From Acanthochromis polyacanthus (lineage: Eukaryota > Chordata > Actinopteri > Pomacentridae): a DNA stretch of 64,000 nucleotides. Below, piece after piece: positions 38,800 to 50,500 of the stretch. Position numbers and translations under genes: made by a program. The DNA is taken from the NCBI RefSeq assembly GCF_021347895.1, contig NC_067135.1, forward strand, positions 21,835,847-21,899,846, written 5' to 3'. How positions within the stretch are numbered: position 1 is the first letter of the stretch; each line of letters begins with the position of its first letter. The notes under the pieces were generated by a model. The model was not told where the DNA came from. It searched no databases and saw only the letters and a program-made list of their open reading frames with translations.

Positions 38800-39075
38800 T
38801 TCAATCATTTTGTGTCTGATTTTAGCGAATTTTCACATCGTTTTTGTCCCATTTTCGTCATTAGTGTCTCATATTGTTAATTTTGTGGCTCCTTGCGGTC
38901 AGTTTGCATCTTTTTTTTGAAATTTCTTTGATCCTTTTATGTCACATCTGAACAGATTTGCATCACTCTGTTTTTGTTCTGTTTTCATTTATTTTGTGTC
39001 CTGTATTGTTAATTTGGTGGCTCGATGTGGTCACTTAGCATCTTTTTATGTTTCTACATTGTTAATTTTGTTTGC
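38800..39075 (+). repeat. Degenerate TTTTGTGTC/TTTTGTCAT minisatellite-like tract
   Basis: The tract is built from drifting versions of TTTTGTGTCTGATTTT, TTTTGTCCCATTTTCGTCA and TTGTTAATTTTGTGGCTC. The last block recurs after about 132 bp (near 38.88 and 39.01 kb). The same vocabulary appears in reverse complement at 45.12-45.54 kb. Confidence 0.6.
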
Positions 39076-41717
39076 AAGGTTTACAGTCGGATGATGTACA
39101 GTTACAGTACAACGCGGTGTGATTTTGTCTGATTCGTCACCAACAGCAGACAACAACAGTGTTTAAGTAAAAGACTGACTATATCTTTTTAACTATGTTG
39201 CCCGTTGTACAAGACGATACAAGCACTGTGACCTTTTAACCAACCGGTAATTTAGACTTCCTCAGCTTTCTCGGGTATTATTCAGTTTTGATCTCCAATG
39301 ATGTGATGTTTCGTGTTCCTGGGAGACTCAGAGCAAGTGAAAAAAAGATACTATTAGCGGGAGGAGTTCCTGTGAATCAGTCACGGGTGTAAACTCCTGA
39401 TAGATGCCAGCGTCGACACACCGATATGAAGCCAAAGACTAAATATTGCTGGACTGAGAGAGAGAAGTCATATCCTGTCTGCATGTTCACCTGGACGTCT
39501 CTTCATGCAGGTGCATCGTGTTTGTTTTAGCTTTTACCTATCAAAACGGGAATTTAGGACATATACAGAAATTTCCTGTCGATGCACCTTGCTCTGCATT
39601 CTTCACTTTCTGAGCAGGAATGTGATGCATTCATCTTTAAAATTTCCTGTCTGTCGGAGGCTTTCGCGTGTTGCACTGTACACGAGCATCGTTCCGTAAC
39701 AGCCTACATGAACGCATGTCAAACATGGGTCAGACGCCATCTGCAAATAATTCCTTTCACTCTTTATCTTAAGATCCAAATCACACGAGGCATTATAAAG
39801 TAGATCGCTGTCCTGAAGACTCAACCGAGCGCATCCACTGTGACAGCAGGGTGCCTCAAACAAACACAGTGATGTTTGCAGAAGCTGACCTCGGAGCAGT
39901 TCACCTGAGAGCTGATGGAGCTGCAGGAACATGCCAGGCTGTGTGTTCCCCCGATGACTCCATTTACAGTTCTGCACCACTGCAACTTAATAATGTCCCA
40001 CATGTACAAGCAAGAGTTCTGCAGATATGATCCCAGTTCGTGTGTTTAGGAAATGTATGAGCTTGTCCTTGATATGTTCAGGTTCTTTGAATGTGCATTG
40101 GGAAAACAGACGCATGCACACAGTTACCATAAGTATTCAGAGGTCAGAGGCAAACTCCTGCAAAGAAATCTAATGTAGCGTGTCGTGATCGCTGCAGGTT
40201 TCAATGGAATTGATATTTATCTCTGCACGCTTTGCTGGAGATACATCTTTGCATGATGAATACATCAAGTCGGATTAGCAACACTGTCAGTCACTGCCAA
40301 TGTGTCGTCAGAGCTCATATGGACAACAAAAACAGATTAATAAACAATATTCACCATCACATCTACAAGGGCAAAAGCATATTTAAACAAACTGAATCAC
40401 TGCTGTATAGAGGGAACATCAAGAGGAAAGGCAGATGAGGATGCTGCGACATCTGGGAGAGTTTTAAATAAACAGGGACAGACAGTGCTGGAAAAACGAC
40501 AAATAAGATAAAAGGAAATGATGAAGATGCACCATGCTCTAGACATTTTCTTGGCCATATTTTGGCCAAATGGAATCAACACCAGACTCATTGCTGATAA
40601 GTTCCTCTGAGGTGAGACTACTAAACACTTTAGGTCAATCAGTGTCAAGGAGAAACCTTAATTTTGTAATTTAAAGACAACTTAACTACTTGGTTCTGAG
40701 TGTTTCAAACCCAGCTCTTTGTAGGATTATTAATAAGCAAGTAATGTTAATTTCAGGAAATACTGCTGGCCTTGGACCTCAGAGAGCTGGTAAAACTGGT
40801 AAAAAAAAAAAAAATTAAAAAAAATGACTAACATATGTGACTTTAAAATGAGTCAATAATTGTTTAAGAAAATTTGCTAAAAATTAAAATAAAGAAGCAT
40901 AATCTTTAATTATCAGCCTTTACACTTGCTGCAGCAGCCTTCAGTGCAAACTTCTACACTTTTAAAGGCCCATATCATGAACATTTACACATATATATGT
41001 TAGTTTTAGGGCCTACTAAAAGATGGTGACATGTTTTAATAATAAAAAAACCAAGTATTGTTCTCATATTGTACATAGCTGCAGAGCAATTAGTCATCCT
41101 CTGTGTAAAACACTCAATGCTTTGTTTAAAACTCCAGCGAGTTCACTTTTAGTACAAATCTGCAAATGTAGCACTGAACATCTGTGCAAACAGCATCCAT
41201 CTTCCAAACTAAGGCAAATGTAATGGAGTAAAGAAGCAAGAAAAGGAAAAAGGAATATGATAGAATTTAAGACGGATGCTTTCAATGCAGTGTTACAACA
41301 CGAAAACAAATAATTTCATTTATTTTTGTTTCATAAAACGTTCTGCAATTTTCCCTATTGATCTGGTTTAGTTTCATCTGTTGTTTTTTTTTCAACAAGT
41401 CTTTGTCAGAGATAAAAAGTAAAATTCCTAGACGATACTTTCCCTGGTTGTGTTTTGTATCTCAAATAATCACTTAACCCTCCCAACTTCAAGCAGTTCC
41501 TGATTGTTTTTTTATGCTCCCATCTCATTTTTTCTCACTATGGGCTCATTTTCACTGCAATATAAAGTCCTGCACCTCTGTGTAACCATGAAAAAAATGA
41601 CAGCTGTACATACTATAGATGTATTACATGTTACATTATTTATTGTTTCCTCAATTGTCTCCTCTCTGCTCTGCGTAAACACTGCCTGCAGTTCAGCCGA
41701 AAAGCCCCGGACTTTTT
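39076..41717. other. Unique sequence, no gene recognised
   Basis: No gene, RNA gene or repeat terminus recognised. An A run interrupted by TT lies at about 40801-40824. Minus-strand frames of up to 125 codons near 39.6-40.0 kb have no recognisable domain. Confidence 0.45.
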
Positions 41718-42150
41718 ACCTCCGCCAGGAGGTTATGTAATCATCGGAGCTTGTTTGTCTGTCTGTCTGTTTGTCTGTTAACAGCATAACTCAAAAAGTC
41801 ATGGACGGATTTTCACCAAATTTTTACAGAATGCCCGGAAGAGCAAAAGTAACAATCGATTAGATTTTGGAGGTGATCCGGATCACCGTCTGGATCCAGG
41901 ATTTTTTTGAAGGACTCTGTACAATTGAGAGATGACCGCCAGGCCATCTCTCTCCAATCCTGGATCCAGACGGTGATCCGGATCACCTCCAAAATCTAAT
42001 CGATTGTTACTTTTGCTCTTCCGGGCATTCTGTAAAAAAATTGGTGAAAATCTGTCCATAATTTTTTGAGTTATGCTGTTAATAGACAAACAGACCGACA
42101 GACAGATGGCCTGGCGGAGGTCTGCGCTCTCCGAGTGCTTTTCTAGTTTG
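41718..42150. mobile_element. Foldback-type repeat with 160-190-bp inverted arms
   Basis: Arms 41718-41903 and 41956-42121 are inverted copies of each other, sharing TTAACAGCATAACTCAAAAA-, ACAGAATGCCCGGAAGAGC- and GGAGGTGATCCGGATCACC-type blocks. The arms differ by a few substitutions and by about 20 extra bp in the left arm. The loop is about 52 bp. The right flank GCGCTCTCCGAGTGCTTTTC is one I recall at the edge of a common teleost repeat. The class of the element is unknown to me. There is no coding capacity. Confidence 0.8.
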
Positions 42151-43500
42151 GTCATGTTAATGTTCAAATGTTGATCACAACTGAGTCAATCATGGCTCTA
42201 TGTTTACATTAAGAAACACAGAATTTTTTGATTTTCACAGAATGTGGTTACTGCAAATACAAAAAAAATGTGATTTTGATGAAACAAGATGATTTTGAGC
42301 TTAAATTTGGATCATTTTCATGAAAAATCTGTACATGAGGAATCATTACAAAGTTGAAAATCGGATGAGTCTTTCTAAATTTGCAAATTTTTCAAGGATA
42401 ACATGCTGTCCACCAAACCCATGCTTCATAAGATTATATTTTTGGTGTAAAGAAGATCAAATAGTAGTAATCAAAAATGGCTGTCATTATTTCCTAAAGC
42501 AAGGGGAAAAAATTTCCAAAATATGTGGAATTCCTCACATTTGTGAAGCTGGAACTATGAATGTTTGACATTTTTATGGTTTAACAGTCACCTAAAAGAA
42601 CTGATAAAGAATTCAATCTCAAACATCAGCGATCAGTTATTCATAGACCAAAGCTGGTCATTTTACACTAAGTCAAGTAGTTCTCTCTGACTAGCATTGC
42701 CCTCTGATGTGAAATTCCTCCACCGCTTCCCTCCTCGTCACTTTAATTTTGCCCCTTTCATCCCGCTGTCAGAGCCCTCTGCCCCAGTGCCCTCCAAGTG
42801 AGCCTCTGCACAGAAAAGACAGACGGACAGCGGGGGAGAACGGAGGGACAGATGGAGGAGGGGGTGGGAGGGAAACTGATCAGCATCGCCCCGGTAATTT
42901 ACGGCTTTTCATAGTGATGCAAAAGAGTCAATAAATTGAGTTGATGTGGGGCTTTTGACTCGCTCGGCCGTGAATGCGCACACACAGACACACACACACA
43001 CACATATAGAAAGACACACATACACAAACATGTAGAAACACACACATAGAATCACACACACAAATGCAAGACATCTGATTTGCAGGGCTGAGTTCAGTGG
43101 GCGTTTTTAAAGGGAATGAAGTTACTCAGGATCGCCTGGGTGTGAATCAATCCGTGACCGTTGCAGGATAAAGACGCCGAGTGGTTCTTAGCGCGACGCT
43201 GACAGATATACGAGCGTATCTTTATAACCCCATCCTTCTGTCACTCCTTCTATTCCCGACCCAGCCATTGTCTCAGTCTATTTCCTGTTCTTCATCTTCA
43301 CCTGTTGCCTCTCGCCGTCTCACTCTCACTTGTATCTCTACTGGTACAGCAAATTGTTGTAAAACTCAAAAGCAAGGCTGGAAATAAGTTGCAGATATTC
43401 GTAATTTAGTTCTTCCTGCTCAAAAAGAACAGTCCACATATTCAGAATGTCATTCCTCGGTGATAAAGTGCTAAAATCTGCCAAACATTGCTCGTCTTGT
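42151..43500. other. Unique sequence with a CA-rich tract, no gene recognised
   Basis: A degenerate CA-rich tract lies at about 42979-43065 (CACACA with ACATA and AGA interruptions). The part around 42.66-42.96 kb is non-repetitive and GC-richer. No gene is recognised. Confidence 0.45.
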
Positions 43501-43930
43501 ATCCCTGTGTCTAATAAACTCGACGATTTTCGCAACAAGTCCTCAAATTCATACGACCGCATAGGTCGTTTGCACCGTGCACCGGAATATGACCTATGCG
43601 GTCGTATGAACGTTTGCGCCCCTACGGGGAAAACGAACGCATTACGGGATTTAATTCGCGAAACGGCTTTTCCGTCGCGAAACGGCTTTTTTCTCACTTT
43701 TGCAACACGGGTTTAGGGTTATGGTTAGGGTTAGGGATAGGGATAGGGACAGGGATAGTGTTAGTTAAAAGTTTGTTCATGGTGATGTTTCAGCTGACAC
43801 ACCGGAGTGTCGATATTTACTCAACCGCTAGAGGTCGGAAACGTCAAAACGTAACATGCGGTTGTAATACGGGCATGTACAGACGACCTATGTGGTCATT
43901 TTTCTTTAGAGGACAGGCTGGATTTTCAGT
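43501..43930. repeat. CpG-rich dispersed repeat with palindrome and telomere-like block
   Basis: The stretch carries a hairpin with perfect 19-bp arms (43549-43567 and 43591-43609, loop 23 nt, arm core ACGACCGCATAGGTC), a doubled CGCGAAACGGCTTTT (about 43656-43695), a block of TTAGGG/ATAGGG units (43712-43758) and a weaker third copy of the arm at about 43890. CpG density is higher than around it. I take it for a mobile repeat but found no terminal inverted repeats or target duplication, so the limits are approximate. Confidence 0.55.
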
Positions 43931-44950
43931 GTAAAGGCAGAGAGGAGTCTTTCGTAGGTTTTTCTCTGTGTCTTTATGAATGTGAATGAGACACTCAGAC
44001 AAAGCCAGGTCGCCGTATGAAGGCCTTTTCGGAGCTACAGGTGACCTCTGACCCCACCGAGCAGCTGTGCTTCGAATGTTTCTCCCTCCAAACTCACTTA
44101 AACTCACAACTTCTGCAGTATTTCTGTTGGTCTCCCTTATTTATTCGTTAGCATGTAATGTTAAGGCCGTACTATCATGCATGATACTGCATTATAGTGG
44201 TAAACAAATGTGCTTTCCACTAAAAATGCCAAATAAAGGGAAAAACAGGTGGTTTCTAATCTAACACCGGACTATATGTGCTTTTACACAACAGGAATGA
44301 ATGTACACGTGTGTTATATGTGCATTTTACAATCTTTATTAAGCAAAGGAACAATTGTGTTTTTATTAATTATTAATGTTTAATAAAAGTGATATTATTC
44401 TGTTCCAAGCACTTATATGATACAGCACAAAAACTAATTGCAAAATAATATACATATTATCAAATGTCAAAAGCAATTTTCAAATGCTAGCTCAGGCTTA
44501 TAATCTTCTTCACTGCCACTACTACCATTTTACACTGTGATCCGATGAGTTTCTGGCTTAAATCCTAATTTTGATACTTTTCGGCTTTATATAAGTTCGT
44601 ATTGTTTTCGTTCAAGAAAAATATAAGACTCTAAAAGCAACACTTATATAAAAAGAAATGGCATCAGGTATCACATCGGCTCCAATATACTAATAGTGTG
44701 TTACAGAAAGTGCAGTATGAATGGAATTATTGCCTGCTGTTTTTCTTTAGTCCACGTCTTTTTAAAAAATTTCACAAAAAATAGATCATTTGTACCAGAT
44801 TCTGAAAAAAAAAGGTACATTTTAGCGCAACAGAGAAGCCATGACAGACTTGGCTGAGGCAAACAGTCATGTGACAAAAATTCAGAGAGTTTTCAGTTGA
44901 ACTGCAATCAGAGTTTCCACAGAGCGACGGAGAGGCAAATCAAACACAGT
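43931..44950. other. Unique AT-rich sequence, no gene recognised
   Basis: No gene or recognisable repeat ends. Sequence from about 44.3 to 44.8 kb is strongly AT-rich. Confidence 0.45.
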
Positions 44951-45665
44951 GGGTCAATAAAATAAATGCAGCATGGCTCAGAAACAGTAAACAGAGGAGC
45001 AAATTGTTGGAAGATACATTCAGCATGGTAAAACATCTTTCTACCGCTGATGAGAAGAACAGAGAGAAAAAGACTATAGAGGCTGGAAACATGGAAATAG
45101 TTAAATATCAGTAGTAGGTGGAGACAAAACCACCACAAAAAGACACAAACCTATACAACTGAGACATACAGCAATTAATATGAGTAAAAAAAAAAACAGC
45201 ACAAATGAGACACAAAACGACAAGAAACACAAAAGCGTGACAGAAAATGACAATAATTAGACAAAAAAAATGACAAAAAGGAGACCCAGAATGATACACA
45301 ACACAAATGCAACAGAAAACAATCAGAAGTGTTTGAGGAAAAAATGACAGAAAAACACCCAACTAACACACAAAATGACAAAAATTAGACAAAAAAATCA
45401 CGCAGAACTACAAAAAAAAAGATAAAGTGACACAAAACAAAACACAGAATGTCATAAACTGGTCACAAAATGACAAAAATGAGACCCATAATGCCACAAA
45501 ACAAGACAACACCACAAATATGTGACACAAAACAACAAGAAGAGATGGGGGGGAGGGGGCAGAAAGAGAATATAACCTACTGGATCAATAGAATAAATGC
45601 TGCATGGGCTAAAAACAGTGAACAGATGAGCAAGTTGTTGGAAGATACATTCAGGAGGGTGAAAC
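44951..45665. repeat. Duplicated 84-bp block around a degenerate ACAAAATGACAAAAA satellite
   Basis: Blocks 44951-45034 and 45582-45665 align along their length (GCATGG, AACAGT(A/G)AACAGA, TTGTTGGAAGATACATTCAG), offset 631 bp. Between them 45.12-45.54 kb is made of drifting ACACAAAATGACAAAAAT/GAGACAC units. The latter are the reverse complement of the units at 38.8-39.08 kb. No coding potential is seen. Confidence 0.7.
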
Positions 45666-45869
45666 AACAAAACACTGACGTTGTAGATTTCTAATCATTG
45701 TTGTCCTGTTTCCAGAGAAGTGTAGGAGTTTATATTGAAAAAAAATGTGACAAGAGACAAAAACTGCTTGGAATTAAGGGTTAAGAAGGGAAAATACTAC
45801 AATATTAGAGTGATACTCTAAACTTTTCTGTTATTTTATGATGTTATATATTTTGACTTTTATATTTAA

Positions 45870-46008
45870 AGGCCCATCTAGGGACAAGAGTTGGAAACTA
45901 GCATTTGCTATAAACTCTTTGTGCAGCACATCGGATTCATGCTAAGTAATGGAACTATGTTAAACTGCATCATCCCTATCAAATAAATAAATTCAATTCA
46001 ATTCAATA
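45870..46008 (+). mobile_element. LINE 3' tail (5'-truncated)
   Basis: GGGACAAGAGTTGGAAACTAGC through AAATAAATAAATTC matches the order of landmarks in the 3' end of the LINE at 30010-31665 (GGGACAACGG-TGGAAATTAGC, TGCATTGTCC, AAATAAATAAA). The terminal AATTC units look like the repeated tail of such elements. No open frame precedes it. Confidence 0.65.
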
Positions 46009-46662
46009 CGTGTTTAAATAAAAAGAGAAATATGTTAAGCAACACACTGTGAGAGAATGAGCTGGAAGTAGAGCGGCAGAAAACCCTGTTAAACCCCCAA
46101 CAAACCGCAACAGCAGCCTTTTGAATGGAAATGCTATTCTCTCCTTGGCTACGGTAAAAACACCACATCACAATGCGCTGCTCATCTTCACCACCACAGT
46201 CGACTCTACAGGGGGTCTCACACACACACTTTCGAGCTAAAGCAGCAGCAGCATGTTCGACACCAACAAAGCAAAACAGACTGTAACCTGTTGCTGGTTC
46301 TCTGGCCACACACACACATCTAACACATTGTCTTTCTCACACACACACAGCGATGGAGGCCTTTGAGGTTTAAACAGACCAGTCCCCAGACACCACTTTG
46401 CTTCATGTGAGGGGCTTAAGGGGCCCCCGGGGGGACAATTAAAACCTGGTGACTTTGTAGGTCAGTGACCTGCTGGTGGCTGGAGAGCACTGCTCCACTT
46501 AAACAAATACTTTTTTTTGTTTTTTTTAAAGGGAGATATTAGAAAAACAGGTGAAACATATCTACAGAAAAGGTGATTAAGGTCAGTGTAAGGACCTGAT
46601 GTTAAACTGATGGTTCTGGTTTGACGGTACACTGAAAAGACAACACTCATCTTCATTCTTCA
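46009..46662. other. Unique sequence, no gene recognised
   Basis: Contains short CACACA runs near 46.22, 46.31 and 46.34 kb and a T-rich stretch at about 46.51-46.53 kb. Nothing else recognised. Confidence 0.45.
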
Positions 46663-47392
46663 AAGGGTTCTCGCCAGCGCATTTCATAACGGCCCGTTAC
46701 GCTGTCTTAACGCCCGTTACGCTGTCGTACCAGGCCGTTACGCTGTCAGTTTAAAAGATTACGCTGTTGTTAACCATTCCTGCTGTCCGCTTCCTGACCG
46801 TGGTCAGGAAACACAGGGGAGAACCATCTTCTCCAGACCCAAACACCCAAAAGACAGAGGCCGTTTTGCCGAAGAGAGGGGCTTTTTATTAACTACCTGC
46901 ACTTTTATCAGCCACATGCCATTGCTCACTACCTGTCTCGGTCGCCGTCTCAGTCTCTCTCAGCTGCGTCTCTCATACACACACCGGGCTTCTACCTGCT
47001 CGCTCGGCTCGTACACCCAGCAGCGCGCCTCGGCCACGCGCACACACTCACTCACTCGCATTCACACACTAAGCTGCCTGAGCTACACTTGACAACCAGA
47101 CACATCTCACAACACTGTGATTAGGGCCGCTACGCTGTTATTTTGACAGATAACGCCATGTGCGTTTGTTTTTATCGACTGGGTGCCTATCTAGGTTCAT
47201 TTATGTCTCCCTACCTCAGCCGTACTTTCCTGTGGATTGACCTGTTCCCGTCTAAAATTAAGAGTCGCTTTCAATCTGCGTGACGCTCATTGGCTGACAT
47301 CTGGACCGGCCGTTCGCGAGATTTAATGAAGGCTATTGCGCATGCGGGAGGACCTGCCGTTGCGCTGTAAAAAAATCCTGGTGAGAACCCTG
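46663..47392. mobile_element. GC-rich hAT-like non-autonomous element with clustered subterminal motifs
   Basis: The left end reads AAGGGTTCTCGCCAG and the right end inverts to CAGGGTTCTCACCAG, a likely terminal inverted repeat of the hAT CAGGG type. Just inside the left end CGTTACGCTGT is repeated at 46695, 46715 and 46736 and, as GATTACGCTGT, at 46758, a spacing of about 20 bp. Related copies lie at about 47131 (GCTACGCTGT) and 47357 (GTTGCGCTGT) next to the right end. Such subterminal arrays are typical transposase-binding sites in hAT elements. No 8-bp target duplication is evident, so the exact limits are uncertain. The interior is CpG-rich and has no transposase frame. Confidence 0.6.
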
Positions 47393-47683
47393 GACATTAG
47401 AGAAGAACAAGCAGCCTGATTACCACAAAGACAAGAAGGTGAAAAGGAAGAGGCAAAGATCCAAGAGTGTTAGAAGTTGGAAGTAGACTTGCAATGCATT
47501 AACCATCCATTCAGCCATGTGAAATTCAGTTTTAAAGGGTGTGAATGATAAAATAAAGCAAAAACAGAGCTTTAAGGTCTAATTTTGGGTAGTGTTGGGT
47601 ATCATTTGGGTTGTTTTAGTTTTTGCGTTGTGGAGCAGCATTTGCTAAATTAAAGTGAGCGTTGCAAGAAAATGTCACAGTTT
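47393..47683. other. Unique sequence, no gene recognised
   Basis: Short unique stretch between the hAT-like element and the purine tract. No feature recognised. Confidence 0.5.
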
Positions 47684-48019
47684 GATGAAGAAAAAGAACA
47701 AGAAGAAGAACAAGAAGGAGGAAAGGCTGAGAAGAAAAAGAAGGAGAAGCAGAAGAAAACAAAAAGAACAAGGAGAAGAAAGAGGAGAAAGAGGAGAAGG
47801 ACAAGTAGAAAAAAGGAGAAGAAGAAAAAGCAGAAGATGGAGGGGATGGAGGAGAAGAAAAAGAGGAAGATGAAGAAGAAGGAGGAGGAGGAGAAGAAAA
47901 AGCTGAAGAACAAGAAGAAGGAGAGGAAGAAGGAGGAAAAGAAGATGAAGAAGAAGGGGGAGTAGAAGTAGAAGAAGAAAAAGACAGAACAGCAAGAAGT
48001 AGAAGAAAAAGAAGAAGGA
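47684..48019. repeat. Long (GAA/GGA)n purine tract
   Basis: About 336 bp made almost only of purines, with GAAGAAG, GGAGGAG and AAAAAG units and only scattered pyrimidines. Lysine/glutamate-rich frames on the plus strand and phenylalanine/leucine/serine-rich frames on the minus strand are simple consequences of the repeat. Such tracts can form triplex (H-DNA) structures. Confidence 0.92.
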
Positions 48020-50301
48020 TTAATATATATTTTTTAAATTATCAGATAAATCTCTGGCAAATCAACATCCACGTGTTCAACCCTCACTGATGTAAACGAG
48101 TGGACAAACATCAGAAACATCTCAGTGTAATGCAATAAAATTTAATAGCAGTAGAAATTGCAACTTCCAAAACGACAGTAAAGTTGAAAAAACAAACCAC
48201 CTGAATCAAACAGTTTCCAGAAAAACTGAATTTTATAATCTTCCTGAGGGATTTATTGAATTTGACTGCATTTACTCTAAAGCTTCTGATTAATCTCGGA
48301 ACTGAGCTTTCACCTCAGATTTCTGCTCTTTTCTATTCCAAATCTTCCCAGCTCCTTTGCTCGCAGCTCTGCCGGCGCAGCCAGATCAGATTGCAAACAA
48401 TTATTAGCTTTGCTTGTGACAGCTCTAATGTTGGCTTACCAGATCAGAAGGTAGGCTGCTTTAGCTTCAGCAGGACAGGTTGGGTTTCAGGTGTACGTTG
48501 GTTTAGCTTCAAGAAGGCGGTTGTCTGAATGGTGGTATTGTGACATAAAGGAGACTTGGGCATTGTGGGTGCCTTAGCGAATGAGGCAGAAAGGCCTTAA
48601 TTGGCCCCTTTTTAACAAAGCCTGCTACCTATGACCTGTTAAGTGTCAAGTTGCTTTAAATCTTTGCATTTTTTTAATCCAGACTCCCTCCTAAAGAGCT
48701 TTATGAGGCTGGCTTCATAAATCTGAAACACTTCAATCAGAAGACTAACACAGAATGCTCCTAAATAGGTCAGGTTCACATCTGTGTCCCAACCTGACAG
48801 CCAAGACAAATGTGTAATGTAATTTCAAGGACTTGTGTAATACAGCACCATCGCGAACACACTGAAATTGAAAATAATCACAGTTTAAAAGCTGTAAAAT
48901 AACTAAAATGACTCTGACTGTGCTACAAATGTACACAGGTTAATGTTTTGCTTTTGCACATTTGTTTGAGGTTGAGAGTACCTGAAGAATTCCAGTGCAG
49001 AGATGAAGAAATTGATAGTTTGAGTGATTTACAAGCGCCGTGGGAGTAAAAGGTGTGTTTCTAACAGTGTGAAGCCGTGTATACATTTGATGCTGTAGGT
49101 CGAAACAATGAGGCCACCCAGAAGGGAACAGAACGGCTGCCAGGGAGAAAACGAGTGTTGGATTAAGGCGTAAGATATCTATAAATGATTTATGGTGGAA
49201 TCATTCATTGGAATCGCACAGCTTGTTTCTTCACTAATCCCAGTACATTTATGTCCTGCCTAAACATGTGCAACCCATACTTGCAATGCTTCCAAATTCT
49301 TTCTTTACCAGCATGTTAAAGTACAGACATATGCATTTCACTTTACCACAAATGTAAACTCAAACCACATCCTTTATTACCAGATTTTTCGGAAAGTGGA
49401 GGCAGAGAGGAAGCAAGTGACTGAGGTTTCTACGCCCTGAATCGAGCGCTCCTTTGGGTTGAGAGTTTAAACCAACTAAAAATGAACTAGAAGCAAATCC
49501 TCTTCTTGACAGCTCCTTCTGGTAGTCTGAAATCCACTTAAATCACTCGGTGGTTTCAAAAAACCTTGCATGTTTACAACTAAACAATCATTTCTTCATC
49601 ATTAAATCTCCACAACTTTCCGTCTGTCTATTAAAATATGCAGATAGGCAACTACTTCGTGTTCTCCATGTTGTGGAGAAACCATACCATTGTGAAACAA
49701 AGAGCAAGTCACAACCTCTTGAGAGACAGCTTTAAATGTATGTATGTTTCTGTGATTTTTTTTTTACTTCCTTTTGATTTAAAGTCTTGAATACTTGTAG
49801 CTCTTTGTGGCTGTAGAATAATCAGAATTAGTGATGAGGAGTTACCATGGATGCAGCAAAGGTGCTGTCATTTGACTGATCTGATCCTGCAAGCACATTG
49901 GGAATGAAACAGTTGGCATGAAGTCTCTTTGTGAGTCTTTGCATGTTTGTGTATACATGTTCTCTCTGCATGAATGGGTTCACCAGCGGACATCGCAGAT
50001 CTGGGACACAGCGAGAGGAAGATAGAGAGAGAGGCAGATGGATGGAGGGAACTACAGAATGGAAATTGTACCGTACTGTTGGAGGAATAACCAAAGAGGA
50101 GGATGGACCATCTATACATCTGCAAACATTGTCTTTTTTTACTCTTCAAAATCTGATTTCAGCTGCCTTGTGGCTTTTCTTATTCTTTTAGTTGATGCTG
50201 AGGAGTCACAACAATAATATTGAGGGTCAGCAGAGGCCCAAGTTTCTAGTGTTTCCAGTTTATATCTGGGTTAACCAAAAATAATGCAGACTCATGATTT
50301 C
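48020..50301. other. Unique sequence, no gene recognised
   Basis: No gene I can support. The stretch at 48586-48720 is non-repetitive and rich in TTAA/TTTAA blocks, see findings. Open frames are under 95 codons and have no domain. Confidence 0.45.
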
Positions 50302-50500
50302 TGAAGAAGTAAAAGGAGAAGAAGAAAAAGAAAAGGAAAGAGAAGACAAAGAAATAGGAGGAGAAGAGGTAATAGTAGAAGAAAAGGAGTAGAAGACAAA
50401 GAACAAGAAGAAAAAGAGAAGAGGAGCAGAAGAAGAAAAAAGAGAAGACAAAGAAGAAGAAAGAGGAGGAAAAGTGGGGGGTGGGGGTGGGGGGTGGCGG
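50302..50500. repeat. Second purine tract grading into a G run region
   Basis: About 175 bp of GAAGAA/GGAGAA-type purine sequence, followed by GTGGGGGGTGGGGGTGGGGG at about 50474-50496. The composition closely resembles the tract at 47684-48019. The G runs could support a four-stranded structure. Confidence 0.88.

Noticed and set aside
47655..47995. Lysine/glutamate-rich plus-strand frames and leucine/phenylalanine-rich minus-strand frames
   Set aside because: They are forced by the GAA/GGA purine repeat. Every frame is open only because the repeat lacks stops, and there is no domain.
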